NCBI GenBank assembly: GCA_023391415.1
Contig: JAEWAY010000036.1
Location: 310,001 to 374,000 of the forward strand
Source of the DNA: Bacteroidota bacterium
GTDB taxonomy: Bacteria; Bacteroidota; Bacteroidia; Cytophagales; Cytophagaceae
Direction: 5' to 3'
DNA length: 64,000 bases
Part shown: piece by piece, positions 52,987 to 61,744 of the stretch
Position numbering within the stretch: position 1 is the first letter of the stretch
Layout of the letters: each line of letters begins with the position of its first letter
Notes under the pieces: model-generated
Seen by the model: only the letters and a program-made list of their open reading frames with translations
The model's database searches: none
Told to the model about the DNA's origin: nothing
Position numbers and translations under genes: made by a program

Positions 52987-54069
52987 TCAGATATTGGTAT
53001 AGATTTCAATAAGTTTTTTCGATTCCTTCTGCCAATTATACTCCATACAGGCAAATCTGGTATTATCCACCAGCCGTTGATAGTACGCGTCATCCGTAAG
53101 CAACTGGTTGGTAGCCGATACGATCCGACCTACATCAAGCGATACCAGGCTCGCTACTTCATACCGGTCGTTGATGAGACTATATTCCGGAAAGTCGATG
53201 GTAACCTGCGGTATTCCCGCGTGGATATAATCGAAAAACTTGTTCGCCAGCGAATAGTAATAACTCTTGCTCACTTCTTCCAGCAACAGGTATCCCAGAT
53301 AGGCTCCTCTCGTTACTTCCCGCAACTCATCCGGCCTAAGAAATCCCATAAACCGTATTTTTCCTTCCACTCCCAACCGTTTCGCCATCAGAATCATTTC
53401 ATCAAGAATATCTCCTTTGCCGCATATATATAATGTAGAGTCTATATGCCGCATCGCCTGAATCAACTGTTCAATACCCCTTCCGGCGTTGACCACTCCT
53501 ATATATACCAAATATCGCTCCTTCTTCGGATGTTCCGGCAATTCCCGCAGGAAGGGTGTATTCCTGATCACCTCAAAAGGTAACTTATACATCGAAGTAA
53601 AAATAGAAGCGATACTCTCGCTGACCGTATACGCCGCGTCGTACTTTGGCACAAAATATCGCTCAATCATCCGCCAGAACTTCTGAATACGAGGACGATC
53701 AACAACTTCGATCACCTCAGTATAGTACTCATGCGCGTCATAGACCAGTCTTTGTCCTTTTAATCGTCCCACCACATAACATGGGACAATGGTATCAAGA
53801 TCAATCGCGCAAAGGACATCCGCTCTCCGGAATAGCAAAAAGAACAATAAACGCGTATTATATTCGATATAAAATAGCTTACCTTTATTCCAAAAGCAGG
53901 ACAATCTTTTCTGTACATACGCCCGCCGGGTCAGCGCGACCGAATCGGGTTTCCCGCGCCCCACAATCGTCACATCAAATCCCGCTTCACTCAATGTGGA
54001 ACAGATTCGTTCCATCCGCTGATCATAAGTCAGATCCGAAGTAACCGCGAATATCAATTTCTTTCTCAT
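52987..54069 (-). CDS. Glycosyltransferase family 4-like
   Basis: 360 residues. N-terminal half with KKLIFAVTSDLTYDQRMERI, then AIDLDTIVPCYVVGRLKGQR and YDAHEYYTEVIEVVDRP; C-terminal half with RYLVYIGVVNAGRGIEQLIQ and IRFMGFLRPDELREVTRGAY, then KFFDYIHAGIPQVTIDFPEY in place of EGFG. The DAHE motif is typical of GT4 enzymes that act on lipid-linked or surface glycans in Bacteroidota. It shares a transcript with miaA. A TTG-N18-TAACTTTG promoter lies 47-75 bp upstream. Confidence 0.87.
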   Translation of the reverse strand: MRKKLIFAVTSDLTYDQRMERICSTLSEAGFDVTIVGRGKPDSVALTRRAYVQKRLSCFWNKGKLFYIEYNTRLLFFLLFRRADVLCAIDLDTIVPCYVVGRLKGQRLVYDAHEYYTEVIEVVDRPRIQKFWRMIERYFVPKYDAAYTVSESIASIFTSMYKLPFEVIRNTPFLRELPEHPKKERYLVYIGVVNAGRGIEQLIQAMRHIDSTLYICGKGDILDEMILMAKRLGVEGKIRFMGFLRPDELREVTRGAYLGYLLLEEVSKSYYYSLANKFFDYIHAGIPQVTIDFPEYSLINDRYEVASLVSLDVGRIVSATNQLLTDDAYYQRLVDNTRFACMEYNWQKESKKLIEIYTNI

Positions 54070-54115
54070 AAAACTTCCTGTGGCCTCTGAGCAATAAAGC
54101 CAATCGCCCTCTTTA

Positions 54116-54144
54116 CAAAGTTATGAAATGAAACATTACACCAA
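54116..54144 (-). promoter_or_regulatory. Promoter of the glycosyltransferase-miaA unit
   Basis: On the minus strand, TTG (plus 54142-54144), an 18-nt spacer and TAACTTTG (plus 54116-54123) match the Bacteroidota consensus. The start site would be near 54109, about 40 nt before the ATG. Confidence 0.7.
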
Positions 54145-54150
54145 AATCAG

Positions 54151-54158
54151 TATATTTG
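54151..54158 (+). promoter_or_regulatory. Hybrid kinase promoter, -7 element
   Basis: TATATTTG on the plus strand, an exact TAnnTTTG match, 27 bp before the kinase ATG and back to back with the divergent promoter. A -33 TTG is not seen. Confidence 0.5.
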
Positions 54159-54185
54159 TTATACACCAGAGTCAACTAAAACAGC

Positions 54186-57100
54186 ATGCCCACCTCAGAG
54201 AACAATAAGGAAGATCTCCTTGACGACCTCGATTCTTCCCAAAAGCCAATAAAGGCTAAAGTAGAGACAGGACAACAAGATACTAGTGAAAATATCCGGA
54301 AGGCCCTGGAAAAAATAGATCTGCTTATTTTATTCCTGGACGAAAAAAGGCGGATTGTATATGGCAATAAAGCCTTTCTGCGATTTACAGGCTTAAAGCA
54401 TTCGGAAATCATTGAAAAAACCCTTGCCGACGTATTCACCTATCCCGTTTCCGATACTTCCGGAGACGATTTCGCGAACGAATTGTCCGAGTTTATCAAA
54501 AGTCGCAATGAAATTAGTAAGCTAAAGCAAAAAATCCTCAACAAAGACTCCAAATTACGCGCTGTCCGATTCAGGGTGTTATATCAAAGTGAAAACAGCG
54601 ACTTCGCCCAGACTATTCTCATTGGCGAAGATGTTACCGAAAAGAAAAAGATTATCAAAGCGATCAGGGAAGGCAACGAGCAACTGGAAGATTTCTTTGA
54701 AAACGCGAACGACCTGATTCAGTTCTTTTCTCTTGACGGAAACATTCTTTTTGTGAACAAAGCCTGGAAAAATACCCTCGGATATACGGATGAGGAAATA
54801 AAAGAATTAAACTTTATCGATATTATTCATCCCGATCATCGGGCGGATACCTTGCGCAATCTCGAAAACATCAAGCAGGGACGATCCATTGAGCGGTTTG
54901 AAACGGTATTTACAACCAGCACCCAAAAAAACATTCAGGTTATATGCAGCGTCAACGTAAAACATGAAAACGGCGTTCCTATCGGCTTTCGCGGCATATG
55001 CCATGACAACACGGAGCGAATAAGGGCGGAAAAAGCCCAAAATCTGTATTATAAAATCGCCAGCCATACCATTGGCAGCGAAAATCTGGAAAACCTCCTG
55101 TACAATATTCATCAGGAGCTAAAAACCATGATCGCCGTCAATAACTTTCATGTGGCTCTGGTGGACAAGGAAAACCGCGTACTCAATTTTCCTTATTACG
55201 TGGATGAAAACTATGGCGAAAAAATCACCACTTATCAACGACCCGTCGGCAAGGGGCTTACCGAATATTCTTTCTTCAACAACAAACCGACTTTACTATA
55301 CGAAGAAGATATTCTGCGACTAGCCAATGAAGGCGCAGTCGAACCTTTGGGACCGGTACCCAAAGTATGGATCGGAGTACCGCTAAAACTGGAAAACAGA
55401 ACCATTGGGGTGATCTGCGTTAAAAGCCATTCAGACAGAAACAAGTACAAGCAAAGGCATCTCGAGCTTCTTGATTTCATCAGTGGCCAAATCGCCATCG
55501 CTATCGAACGGAAGCGGAATGAGGAAAAGATCATTGAGCAGACCGCTAGGTTAAACGCTATCTTCCAGAGCAGCTCCCACCTGATCTGGTCCGTAGACAA
55601 AGCCAAGGCGCTCACTTCGTTTAATCAGAACTACGCGGAGGCGATTTACCAAAAATACGAGGTGTATCCGGAAATCGTGTCGGAAGAAGACAAGCCCAAG
55701 ATACTCATGCTATCCGACGATATTTACCATGACTACGTCAACGAAAAATACCAGCTCGCGTTTCAGGGCAAAGCCCAGCATTTTGAATTAAAAAGTACCG
55801 ACAAAAACGGCAATGATATCTGGCGCGAAACTTACCTAAATCCCATTTTTCTTCCCGATGGCAGAATTGAAGAGGTTTCCGGTATTTCTCACGATATTAC
55901 CGAAAAAAAACGCTGGGAAATCGCTCTACAGGAAAGCGAAGAAAAATTCAGGAACATCTTCGAGTCCTTTCAGGATATTTATTTCCGAACAGACATATAT
56001 GGAAAAATCACGATGGTTTCACCTTCCGGTTTCGAAATCAGTGGCTATACCCAAGAAGAAGTTATTGGCAAGCATATTACCGTATTCAATGTTAACCCGA
56101 AGAAACAGACCAATCTGATCAGGCGCCTGCTTCGCACCGGCACCGTCCGCAACTACGAAAACAACCTGATCCTGAAAGACGGTTCCGTCATGCAGTCTAT
56201 CAGCAACATACGGCTTATCTATACTAAAGAAGGAAAGCCTGTGGCGGTAGACGGAGTCGTCAGGGACATTACCTATCTAAAAAAGGCTTCCGAGGAACTA
56301 TATAAAGCCAAAGAAATAGCGGAACGTTCGCTCAAGGTCAAGGAGAGCTTCCTGGCCAATATGAGTCATGAAATCAGAACTCCGATGAATGGTATTATCG
56401 GCATGATCGACCTGATCAACGAGACCGATCTGGATGAAGAACAAAAAACCTATGTTCAAACCATTAAAAAGTCTTCCGAGACTCTTCTAACCATTCTTAA
56501 CGATATTCTTGACCTATCCAAAATAGAAGCGGGCAAAATGCAGTTGCGCCTTACTCCGGTAAATCTGGAAGGGACCGTCGGGAAATTATACAGCCTCTTT
56601 TACCAGCAGGCTGTCAACAAAAACATAGAATTAATCTATCATATCGATCCTAATCTTCCGGCCTACGTCCTGGCCGATGAGACGCGCCTTCTCCAGATCA
56701 TGTCCAACCTGACCTCTAACTCCATTAAGTTTACCGATGAGGGTAGCGTCACCATCAACATGCTGGTACAAAAGACTATCGGCAATACTTATACCATTAA
56801 AGTCGAAATAATTGATACAGGCATCGGTATAGCGAAAGCGAATCTTCAAAAACTCTTTCATAGCTTTAGTCAGATCGATGATTCCTCCACGAAACTCTAT
56901 GCGGGCACAGGTCTTGGACTCGCTATTTCCAAAGAATTGAGCAAGCTGATGAACGGAGAAATCGGCGTAGAAAGTGAGCTTGGCGCCGGCAGTACCTTCT
57001 GGTTTACTTTTGAAGCCAAGGAAAGCAAGAGAGGAGCCGCCCAAAAATCGACGGAAGACAACCGGCCAGCTATCACCAACAGACTAGAGGATATAGCTCC

Positions 57101-57848
57101 TTATATTCTGATTGTCGACGACAACGGCATCAACCAACTCGTCGCCAGTGAAATACTAAAAAAATCAGGCTGTAAAATCGACGTAGCCGACAACGGGCTG
57201 ATCGCGATTGAAAAAGTAAAAAACAATCGCTACGATCTGATCTTTATGGACATCCAAATGCCTCAAATGGACGGTGTAGCCGCTACCCGGGAAATCAGAA
57301 AGTTTGAAACCAGCTATCGCACACCTATCGTCGCCATGACCGCGTACTCAATGAAAGAGGATAAGGAAAGATTTCTGATCAGCGGCATGGACGACTATAT
57401 ATCCAAACCAATCAAAGCGGAAGCGCTGGTATCGAAGGTCCGCGAATGGGTGGAAAGCAAAAAAATTTCCGACAATGGGCATAAAGCCGTTTCCGAACAG
57501 AATGAAAACCTGATTCTGGACAAGGAGGTTTTTGACAAATTAAAAACCTACGCCAACGCTCAGACGCTTTATAAAATATATTCCGAGTTTGAAAAAGAGG
57601 TCGAAGAGCAAATCACGGTATTGAAAAATTCGCTTTTGACGGATGATATTCAGACAATTTTGAATAACTTGCATACCCTGAAAGGAACCGCCGGCACTCT
57701 TGGCGTTACCGGACTTGAACGACTGGCGAAACATATTGAAGGTAATCTGAAGGCCGCTAACCAGACAGATCTCGACGCGGACATGAACCGGCTATTCGAA
57801 GCCTTCAACGAATTTAAACATAATTACAAGAAAATATTAACACCCTGA
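54186..57848 (+). CDS. Hybrid histidine kinase with PAS, GAF, receiver and Hpt domains
   Basis: 1220 residues, no transmembrane helix, so a cytoplasmic sensor. Four PAS-like domains lie at about 35-155, 160-280, 450-575 and 580-700; a GAF domain occupies 285-440 (NNFHVALVDKENRVLNFPYY). Then HisKA with His728 in NMSHEIRTPMNGIIGMI, HATPase (IMSNLTSNSIKFTDEG, DTGIGI, GTGLGLAISKEL), a receiver with Asp1022 (FMDIQMPQMDG), and an Hpt domain with His1163 in LHTLKGTAGTLG. The His-Asp-His chain is complete and would pass phosphate to an external receiver; the 124-residue response regulator that starts 3 bp after the stop codon is the obvious partner. The signal is unknown. Confidence 0.93.
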   Translation: MPTSENNKEDLLDDLDSSQKPIKAKVETGQQDTSENIRKALEKIDLLILFLDEKRRIVYGNKAFLRFTGLKHSEIIEKTLADVFTYPVSDTSGDDFANELSEFIKSRNEISKLKQKILNKDSKLRAVRFRVLYQSENSDFAQTILIGEDVTEKKKIIKAIREGNEQLEDFFENANDLIQFFSLDGNILFVNKAWKNTLGYTDEEIKELNFIDIIHPDHRADTLRNLENIKQGRSIERFETVFTTSTQKNIQVICSVNVKHENGVPIGFRGICHDNTERIRAEKAQNLYYKIASHTIGSENLENLLYNIHQELKTMIAVNNFHVALVDKENRVLNFPYYVDENYGEKITTYQRPVGKGLTEYSFFNNKPTLLYEEDILRLANEGAVEPLGPVPKVWIGVPLKLENRTIGVICVKSHSDRNKYKQRHLELLDFISGQIAIAIERKRNEEKIIEQTARLNAIFQSSSHLIWSVDKAKALTSFNQNYAEAIYQKYEVYPEIVSEEDKPKILMLSDDIYHDYVNEKYQLAFQGKAQHFELKSTDKNGNDIWRETYLNPIFLPDGRIEEVSGISHDITEKKRWEIALQESEEKFRNIFESFQDIYFRTDIYGKITMVSPSGFEISGYTQEEVIGKHITVFNVNPKKQTNLIRRLLRTGTVRNYENNLILKDGSVMQSISNIRLIYTKEGKPVAVDGVVRDITYLKKASEELYKAKEIAERSLKVKESFLANMSHEIRTPMNGIIGMIDLINETDLDEEQKTYVQTIKKSSETLLTILNDILDLSKIEAGKMQLRLTPVNLEGTVGKLYSLFYQQAVNKNIELIYHIDPNLPAYVLADETRLLQIMSNLTSNSIKFTDEGSVTINMLVQKTIGNTYTIKVEIIDTGIGIAKANLQKLFHSFSQIDDSSTKLYAGTGLGLAISKELSKLMNGEIGVESELGAGSTFWFTFEAKESKRGAAQKSTEDNRPAITNRLEDIAPYILIVDDNGINQLVASEILKKSGCKIDVADNGLIAIEKVKNNRYDLIFMDIQMPQMDGVAATREIRKFETSYRTPIVAMTAYSMKEDKERFLISGMDDYISKPIKAEALVSKVREWVESKKISDNGHKAVSEQNENLILDKEVFDKLKTYANAQTLYKIYSEFEKEVEEQITVLKNSLLTDDIQTILNNLHTLKGTAGTLGVTGLERLAKHIEGNLKAANQTDLDADMNRLFEAFNEFKHNYKKILTP

Positions 57849-57851
57849 CCC

Positions 57852-58226
57852 ATGTCAACATCTAAGAAAGTTCTGATTGGAGAAGATAGTTCCGTAATCC
57901 AAAACCTGACCAGAAAGATTCTGGAATTTCAGAATTTCAGGATTTCCTCCGCGAAAAATGGAAAAGATGTACTAAAAGCGCTGGATACCGAACACTTCGA
58001 TATCATCCTGCTGGATATCAATATGCCCCAAATGGACGGTATGACCTGCGCCAAAACCATACGAAACATGGATGGTGAAAAAGCCAAGGTCCCGCTTATA
58101 GCCATCACCGGCAACGCCCGAAACTACTCGGACGAGGATTTTAAAGACGCTGGCTTCAACGAATATCTTCAAAAACCACTGGATTTTGATAAATTGGTGG
58201 AAGTTGTAAAAAAGTATACCCTATAA
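57852..58226 (+). CDS. Stand-alone receiver-domain response regulator
   Basis: 124 residues, a receiver domain only: acidic EDSS in place of the usual DD pair, phosphoacceptor Asp55 in LLDINMPQMDGM, Thr/Ser at ITGNA and Lys108 in YLQKPL. The first acidic position is Glu11-Asp12 (GEDSSVIQNL), which should still bind magnesium. It lacks any output domain, so it acts by protein contact or as a phosphate sink. It begins 3 bp after the hybrid kinase stop and is followed 1 bp later by a small unknown gene; the last transfer step from the Hpt domain probably goes here. Confidence 0.92.
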   Translation: MSTSKKVLIGEDSSVIQNLTRKILEFQNFRISSAKNGKDVLKALDTEHFDIILLDINMPQMDGMTCAKTIRNMDGEKAKVPLIAITGNARNYSDEDFKDAGFNEYLQKPLDFDKLVEVVKKYTL

Positions 58227-58227
58227 A

Positions 58228-58503
58228 ATGCAGTTAAAATATACTACACAGTTTTTATCAAAATTAGAAGACATTTTTTCCGAATCAGATTATATACTCC
58301 GCTATGAAAAAGGGAAATTTCAATCAGGTTACTGTATCCTGAAGGAAACAAAAATCGTTATCGTCAACAAGTATTTTCCTTTAGAGGGACGTATCAATTC
58401 AATCGTTGAGATACTTCGATCCATAGCGCTGGACATCAGCAAACTCTCTGAGAAAAACAGAAAGTTGTATCATGAACTGAATCAAATGGAAATTAAACTG
58501 TGA
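58228..58503 (+). CDS. Small conserved protein of unknown function
   Basis: 91 residues, acidic-to-neutral and without signal peptide or membrane helix. It looks like a short alpha/beta protein: a beta hairpin around YILRYEKGKFQSGYCILKET, a strand KIVIVNKYFPLEGRI, then a long amphipathic helix to the C-terminus (SIVEILRSIALDIS, KLYHELNQMEIK). I recognise no named domain, though similar proteins sit beside MBL hydrolases in other Bacteroidota as far as I recall. The gene starts 1 bp after the response regulator and its stop overlaps the GTG of the MBL hydrolase, so coupling is tight. Confidence 0.75.
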   Translation: MQLKYTTQFLSKLEDIFSESDYILRYEKGKFQSGYCILKETKIVIVNKYFPLEGRINSIVEILRSIALDISKLSEKNRKLYHELNQMEIKL

Positions 58504-59261
58504 AAGTTACTTTTCTTGGTACTGGCACCTCGCAGGGCGTCCCGGTTATCGGCTGCTCTTGCGAGGTTTGTACATCATTGGACTTTAGAGACAAACGGCT
58601 AAGGACATCCGTTCATATCGAGACTGATGGCAATAGTCTTATCATTGACTGTGGGCCCGATTTCCGTCAACAGGTGCTGCGTGAACGTATCCGCGCGCTG
58701 GACGCCCTGATCATGACACATCAGCATAAAGATCATACCGCGGGCTTGGACGATGTCCGAGCCTTCAACTATATGCAACAAAGACACCTTCCCGTCTACG
58801 GCCGTGAGGAAGTGCTTGATCAGCTCAGGCAAGAGTTCGCCTACGCCTTCACCGATTTCAAATATCCGGGTATACCCCTTATAGAATTAAAACCAATCGA
58901 AAATCAACCTTTTGAGATCAACAATACACTGATCACTCCCATCGAAGCCCTCCACTACAAGCTACCTGTATTTGGATTTCGTATCCGAGACTTCACTTAT
59001 ATCACCGACGCCAAATCAATCGCCTCTGAAGAAATTGAAAAAATAAAAGGCTCCAAGGCAATCGTGCTGAACGCGTTGCAAAAGGACGTCCATTTATCCC
59101 ATTTTACTTTGAGCGAAGCCGTAACTTTGCTTATGGAATTAAACCCGGAAAAAGCGTATCTCACGCACCTCAGCCATAAAATGGGACTCCATAGCGATGT
59201 TCAGCGGGAACTGCCATCATTTATCCAATTGGCGTACGACGGACTAACCGTCAGTTTATAG
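58500..59261 (+). CDS. MBL-fold metallohydrolase, PhnP-like
   Basis: 253 residues from a GTG that overlaps the previous stop codon (GTGA). The metallo-beta-lactamase motif THQHKDH gives His74, His76, Asp78 and His79 for the two catalytic metals; further ligands are in YITDAK and LTHLSHKMG. A cysteine cluster GCSCEVC at 18-24 can bind a structural zinc, as in PhnP, the phosphoribosyl cyclic phosphodiesterase. The likely reaction is phosphodiester hydrolysis, but whether the substrate is a cyclic nucleotide, a cyclic sugar phosphate or RNA is not shown. It is the last gene of the kinase-receiver unit; the reverse-strand SulP pseudogene ends within its last codons. Confidence 0.87.
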   Translation: MKVTFLGTGTSQGVPVIGCSCEVCTSLDFRDKRLRTSVHIETDGNSLIIDCGPDFRQQVLRERIRALDALIMTHQHKDHTAGLDDVRAFNYMQQRHLPVYGREEVLDQLRQEFAYAFTDFKYPGIPLIELKPIENQPFEINNTLITPIEALHYKLPVFGFRIRDFTYITDAKSIASEEIEKIKGSKAIVLNALQKDVHLSHFTLSEAVTLLMELNPEKAYLTHLSHKMGLHSDVQRELPSFIQLAYDGLTVSL

Positions 59262-60513
59262 ACGGACAACATCTGAATCCGGCTTTTCCAGCCGATAAGA
59301 AGATCGTAGGCCGATTATTTTCACATCAATATGGTCATCGCCCGGACAAGAAAGTCATTGATCACTTCGAGTACGTCGTCGTCTATGTAAAAAGATCCGC
59401 TAGCGTCCAGTTCTACCTCAGCCCCGCTCTGAATTCGCGCCAAGGCTCGGGCGACAACCATTTTACTCATAAAAGAGACTTCTGAAGCGAACTTCGTATA
59501 ATCCTGTTTTCCCATTGGACACTTCGTATCGAAACGTAAAAGGATTTCTGTAATCGCGTAGCGGAATAAAAACAACCGCCATAAATGTACCAATGAGAAT
59601 ATCAATCAATAGATCACTCAGGTTTCCGACTATAATAGTCGGAAAAAAGGTATGGAATGCTCGTATCCTTTCCGCGCCATCTCTTAATTAAGGAGATATT
59701 GGCCAACTTGTAGCCGCAACGAGCAAAATAGCCGATAAGGAAGCGTATGGGATCAGATTCAACCAGGAAGATATTCCAACAATGCTCAGCGCCAGAAACA
59801 ATCTCGTGAAAAATCGTGGACATCTTGGTCGGGCCCCGGCCACTATATTGGCGGCGCCCCTTACAATCACCGCGGTAATAGAGAGATCTCCGATCAAACC
59901 AGCGAGCAAGTTTCCTACTCCCCGCGCTTTAAGCTCAAGATTGGTATTCGTCAGCCTTTTCATCGGATCAATCTTGTCGCTCGCTTCAATAAATACTCAG
60001 CAACGTTTCCATATTAGCGACAATAGCGAGCGTCGACGCCACCACATATACTTTATAAGAAGCCAAACTCGATCAATCAGGAAAATTAAAATTAGAAACA
60101 AGCTGACCAAACGTACCGGATGAGGGAAGCTTGACCAAACGCCCTCTCCCAACGCGAACTCGGGATACGCGAGACTCAACAGATAATTCAAAACGACGCC
60201 AGCGAAACGACAATCAGCGGAGCCGGGATCAACTTGATTCGGTTAAGAGAAGTTGTCGGACATATGATGAAAATGAGAAGCGAAACGCTAGTAATCACAA
60301 GAACCGCCGGATCGATTCGTCGAAGAGCTTCAACAACCTGGAAAAAGATATTTTCGAGATTCCAGCGAACAAATTTGTACCAGAAGCCAAAGCGATACCC
60401 AAACAGAGGGGCAACGCTACCAGAAAGACAACAATTCCGGAGGATAAATCATATTTCAGATCATGTGGAGAAATCGAGATAAAATCATAGACATTCAACA
60501 CTCCATGCAACAT
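59256..60513 (-). pseudogene. Heavily decayed SulP-family anion transporter
   Basis: Fragments in all three minus-strand frames line up with a SulP/sulfate permease in correct order. From the start at 60513: DLKYDLSSGIVVFLVALPLC; a jump of roughly 130 missing residues to NIFFQVVEALRRIDPAVLVI; KLIPAPLIVVSLA; VLNYLLSLAYPEFALGEG; after a frame change, RLVKLPSSGTFGQLVSNFNF; a TGA; VASTLAIVANMETLLSI; a further TGA; EASDKIDPMKRLTNTNLELK, GVGNLLAGLIGDLSITAVIV; SWLNLIPYASLSAILLVA; and after more shifts the STAS part VELDASGSFYIDDDVLEVI and DDHIDVKIIGL, ending at a TAA at 59256. At least six lesions and one large deletion. A normal member is about 520 residues. The gene is dead. Confidence 0.9.
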
Positions 60514-60604
60514 AATAATCCTATTCTGCTCTCATTGTTCACCCTGTCATTTCCACCACGGGAGCTTCCGGTTCGTCAGGATCTCAACAAACTTTTCCGG
60601 CAAT

Positions 60605-60630
60605 AAAAAAAGCCTCTGTTAAGAGGCTCT
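60605..60630 (-). terminator. Intrinsic terminator after the HU gene
   Basis: On the minus strand AGCCTCT-TAAC-AGAGGCT with a run of T: a 7-bp perfect stem (60611-60617 with 60622-60628) followed by six T in minus orientation, 18 bp after the stop codon. Confidence 0.85.
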
Positions 60631-60647
60631 TGAATGCTTTCGCTTAG

Positions 60648-60920
60648 TTACTTAATGTTGTCCGATAATTGAGCGCCGGCCTTAAACTTCACCACATTTT
60701 TCTCTTTAATTTCGATAGGTTTGCCCGTCTGAGGATTTCTACCAGTTCTCGCGCTCCTCTTGGAGAGATCAAAAGTACCAAATCCGATTAAAGCCACTTT
60801 CTCCCCTTTTTTAAGGCTTTCAGACGTAACATTAATAAAAGCTTCCAACGCCTTCTTCGCATCCGCTTTGGATAATTTTGCCTCTGACGCTATAGCGTCG
60901 ATTAATTCTGCTTTGTTCAT
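60648..60920 (-). CDS. DNA-binding protein HU
   Basis: 90 residues, the full HU fold: MNKAELIDAIASEAKLSKAD, then GEKVALIGFGTFDLSKRSAR, and the DNA-contacting arm ARTGRNPQTGKPIEI with the intercalating proline, finally VVKFKAGAQLSDNI. HU bends and wraps DNA and is an abundant nucleoid protein. It is a single-gene unit with a consensus promoter about 50-80 bp upstream and a terminator right after. The regulatory region upstream is very AT-rich. Confidence 0.96.
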   Translation of the reverse strand: MNKAELIDAIASEAKLSKADAKKALEAFINVTSESLKKGEKVALIGFGTFDLSKRSARTGRNPQTGKPIEIKEKNVVKFKAGAQLSDNIK

Positions 60921-60970
60921 TTTTTAAGATATTTGACTTAAACAATAATTAAAAATAACTGAATCTTTAT

Positions 60971-61000
60971 CAAAGATAATTGAAAACATACATCTGTCAA
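60971..61000 (-). promoter_or_regulatory. HU promoter (TTG-N19-TATCTTTG)
   Basis: On the minus strand, TTG (plus 60998-61000), exactly 19 nt, then TATCTTTG (plus 60971-60978): a full match to the Bacteroidota consensus. The expected start is near 60964, giving a leader of about 44 nt. Confidence 0.85.
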
Positions 61001-61131
61001 TCCTTTCATTTTTAAATTTATTAAAATATTTTTAGAAAATATTATATTTTTTTAAAGATAAAAATATAAATACCTAATAATAAGAAACATAAAAATAACC
61101 TGGTAAAGAGGTAAGGTTTTTGTAAAAGTTT

Positions 61132-61152
61132 AAAAAAAAGCTCCAGCGAGCT
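61132..61152 (-). terminator. Orphan intrinsic terminator
   Basis: AGCTC-GCTG-GAGCT on the minus strand (5-bp perfect stem, 61139-61152) followed by eight T. No annotated gene on the minus strand ends here, so it may close a small RNA or be a remnant. Confidence 0.55.
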
Positions 61153-61312
61153 ATTCTAGTGACTTTTATCCCCTTGACGCTCCACGTGAAAAATCATGGT
61201 CATGAATTTAATTCGCCTGATTATTGTTGTTATGAATTGTATTATTTACAGTCTATAAATACTAATGGTCCTCTCCGAGGGTTTCTAATATTGAAATAAA
61301 GCGATAGATCAA

Positions 61313-61744
61313 ATGAGTCAACTTGTTACCATAGCTTCTTATAGCAACCCGATCGAAGCCAATCTCTATAAATCCAAACTTGAATCCTATGGAATTTCCT
61401 GTTTTCTGATAGACGAAAACCTCGTAAGCCTGGTTCCTTTCTATTCACTCGCCATTGGCGATATCAAACTCAAAGTGCCGGACAACGAGTCCCAAAGAGC
61501 GTTGGAAATACTATCCGACAACGACAACGCCGAACTGAGCGACCATTTTACCCTGAATGCTGAAAACGAAAACCCGGAAGCGAATAAATGTCCCTACTGC
61601 CTTTCTTCAAACTTATATCAGAATAAATACTCGAAAAAATCGCTGTTGTCTTTTCTCATTATCGGCTTTCCTATTCCTATCCGAAAGACCAGCTACCGTT
61701 GTTTCGATTGTGGATTTGAATGGAAACAAAAGACCAACCCTTAG
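61313..61744 (+). CDS. DUF2007-like protein with zinc ribbon
   Basis: 143 residues. The N-terminal half matches the DUF2007 (signal-transducing PII-like small domain) pattern: LVTIASYSNPIEANLYKSKL, GISCFLIDEN, DIKLKVPDNESQRALEIL. The C-terminal part is a likely zinc ribbon: CPYCLSSN and CFDCGFEWK, with a hydrophobic stretch between (SLLSFLIIGFPIPIRKT). Its function is unknown. It is a single gene on the plus strand; the stop codon overlaps a small gene on the other strand by 4 bp. Confidence 0.8.
   Translation: MSQLVTIASYSNPIEANLYKSKLESYGISCFLIDENLVSLVPFYSLAIGDIKLKVPDNESQRALEILSDNDNAELSDHFTLNAENENPEANKCPYCLSSNLYQNKYSKKSLLSFLIIGFPIPIRKTSYRCFDCGFEWKQKTNP

Larger units (their letters stand above)
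60921..61312. other. AT-rich intergenic region between HU and DUF2007-like genes
   Basis: 392 bp with very high A+T in its centre. It holds the HU promoter (60971-61000), an 8-bp AT hairpin at 61025-61043, and a minus-strand intrinsic terminator at 61132-61152 that has no known gene upstream of it. No protein gene is visible; a short minus-strand RNA between about 61155 and 61300 is possible. Confidence 0.5.

Noticed and set aside
59321..60191. Several short minus-strand ORFs as independent hypothetical genes
   Set aside because: They align in order to one SulP transporter with frame changes and stop codons between, so they are parts of one pseudogene.
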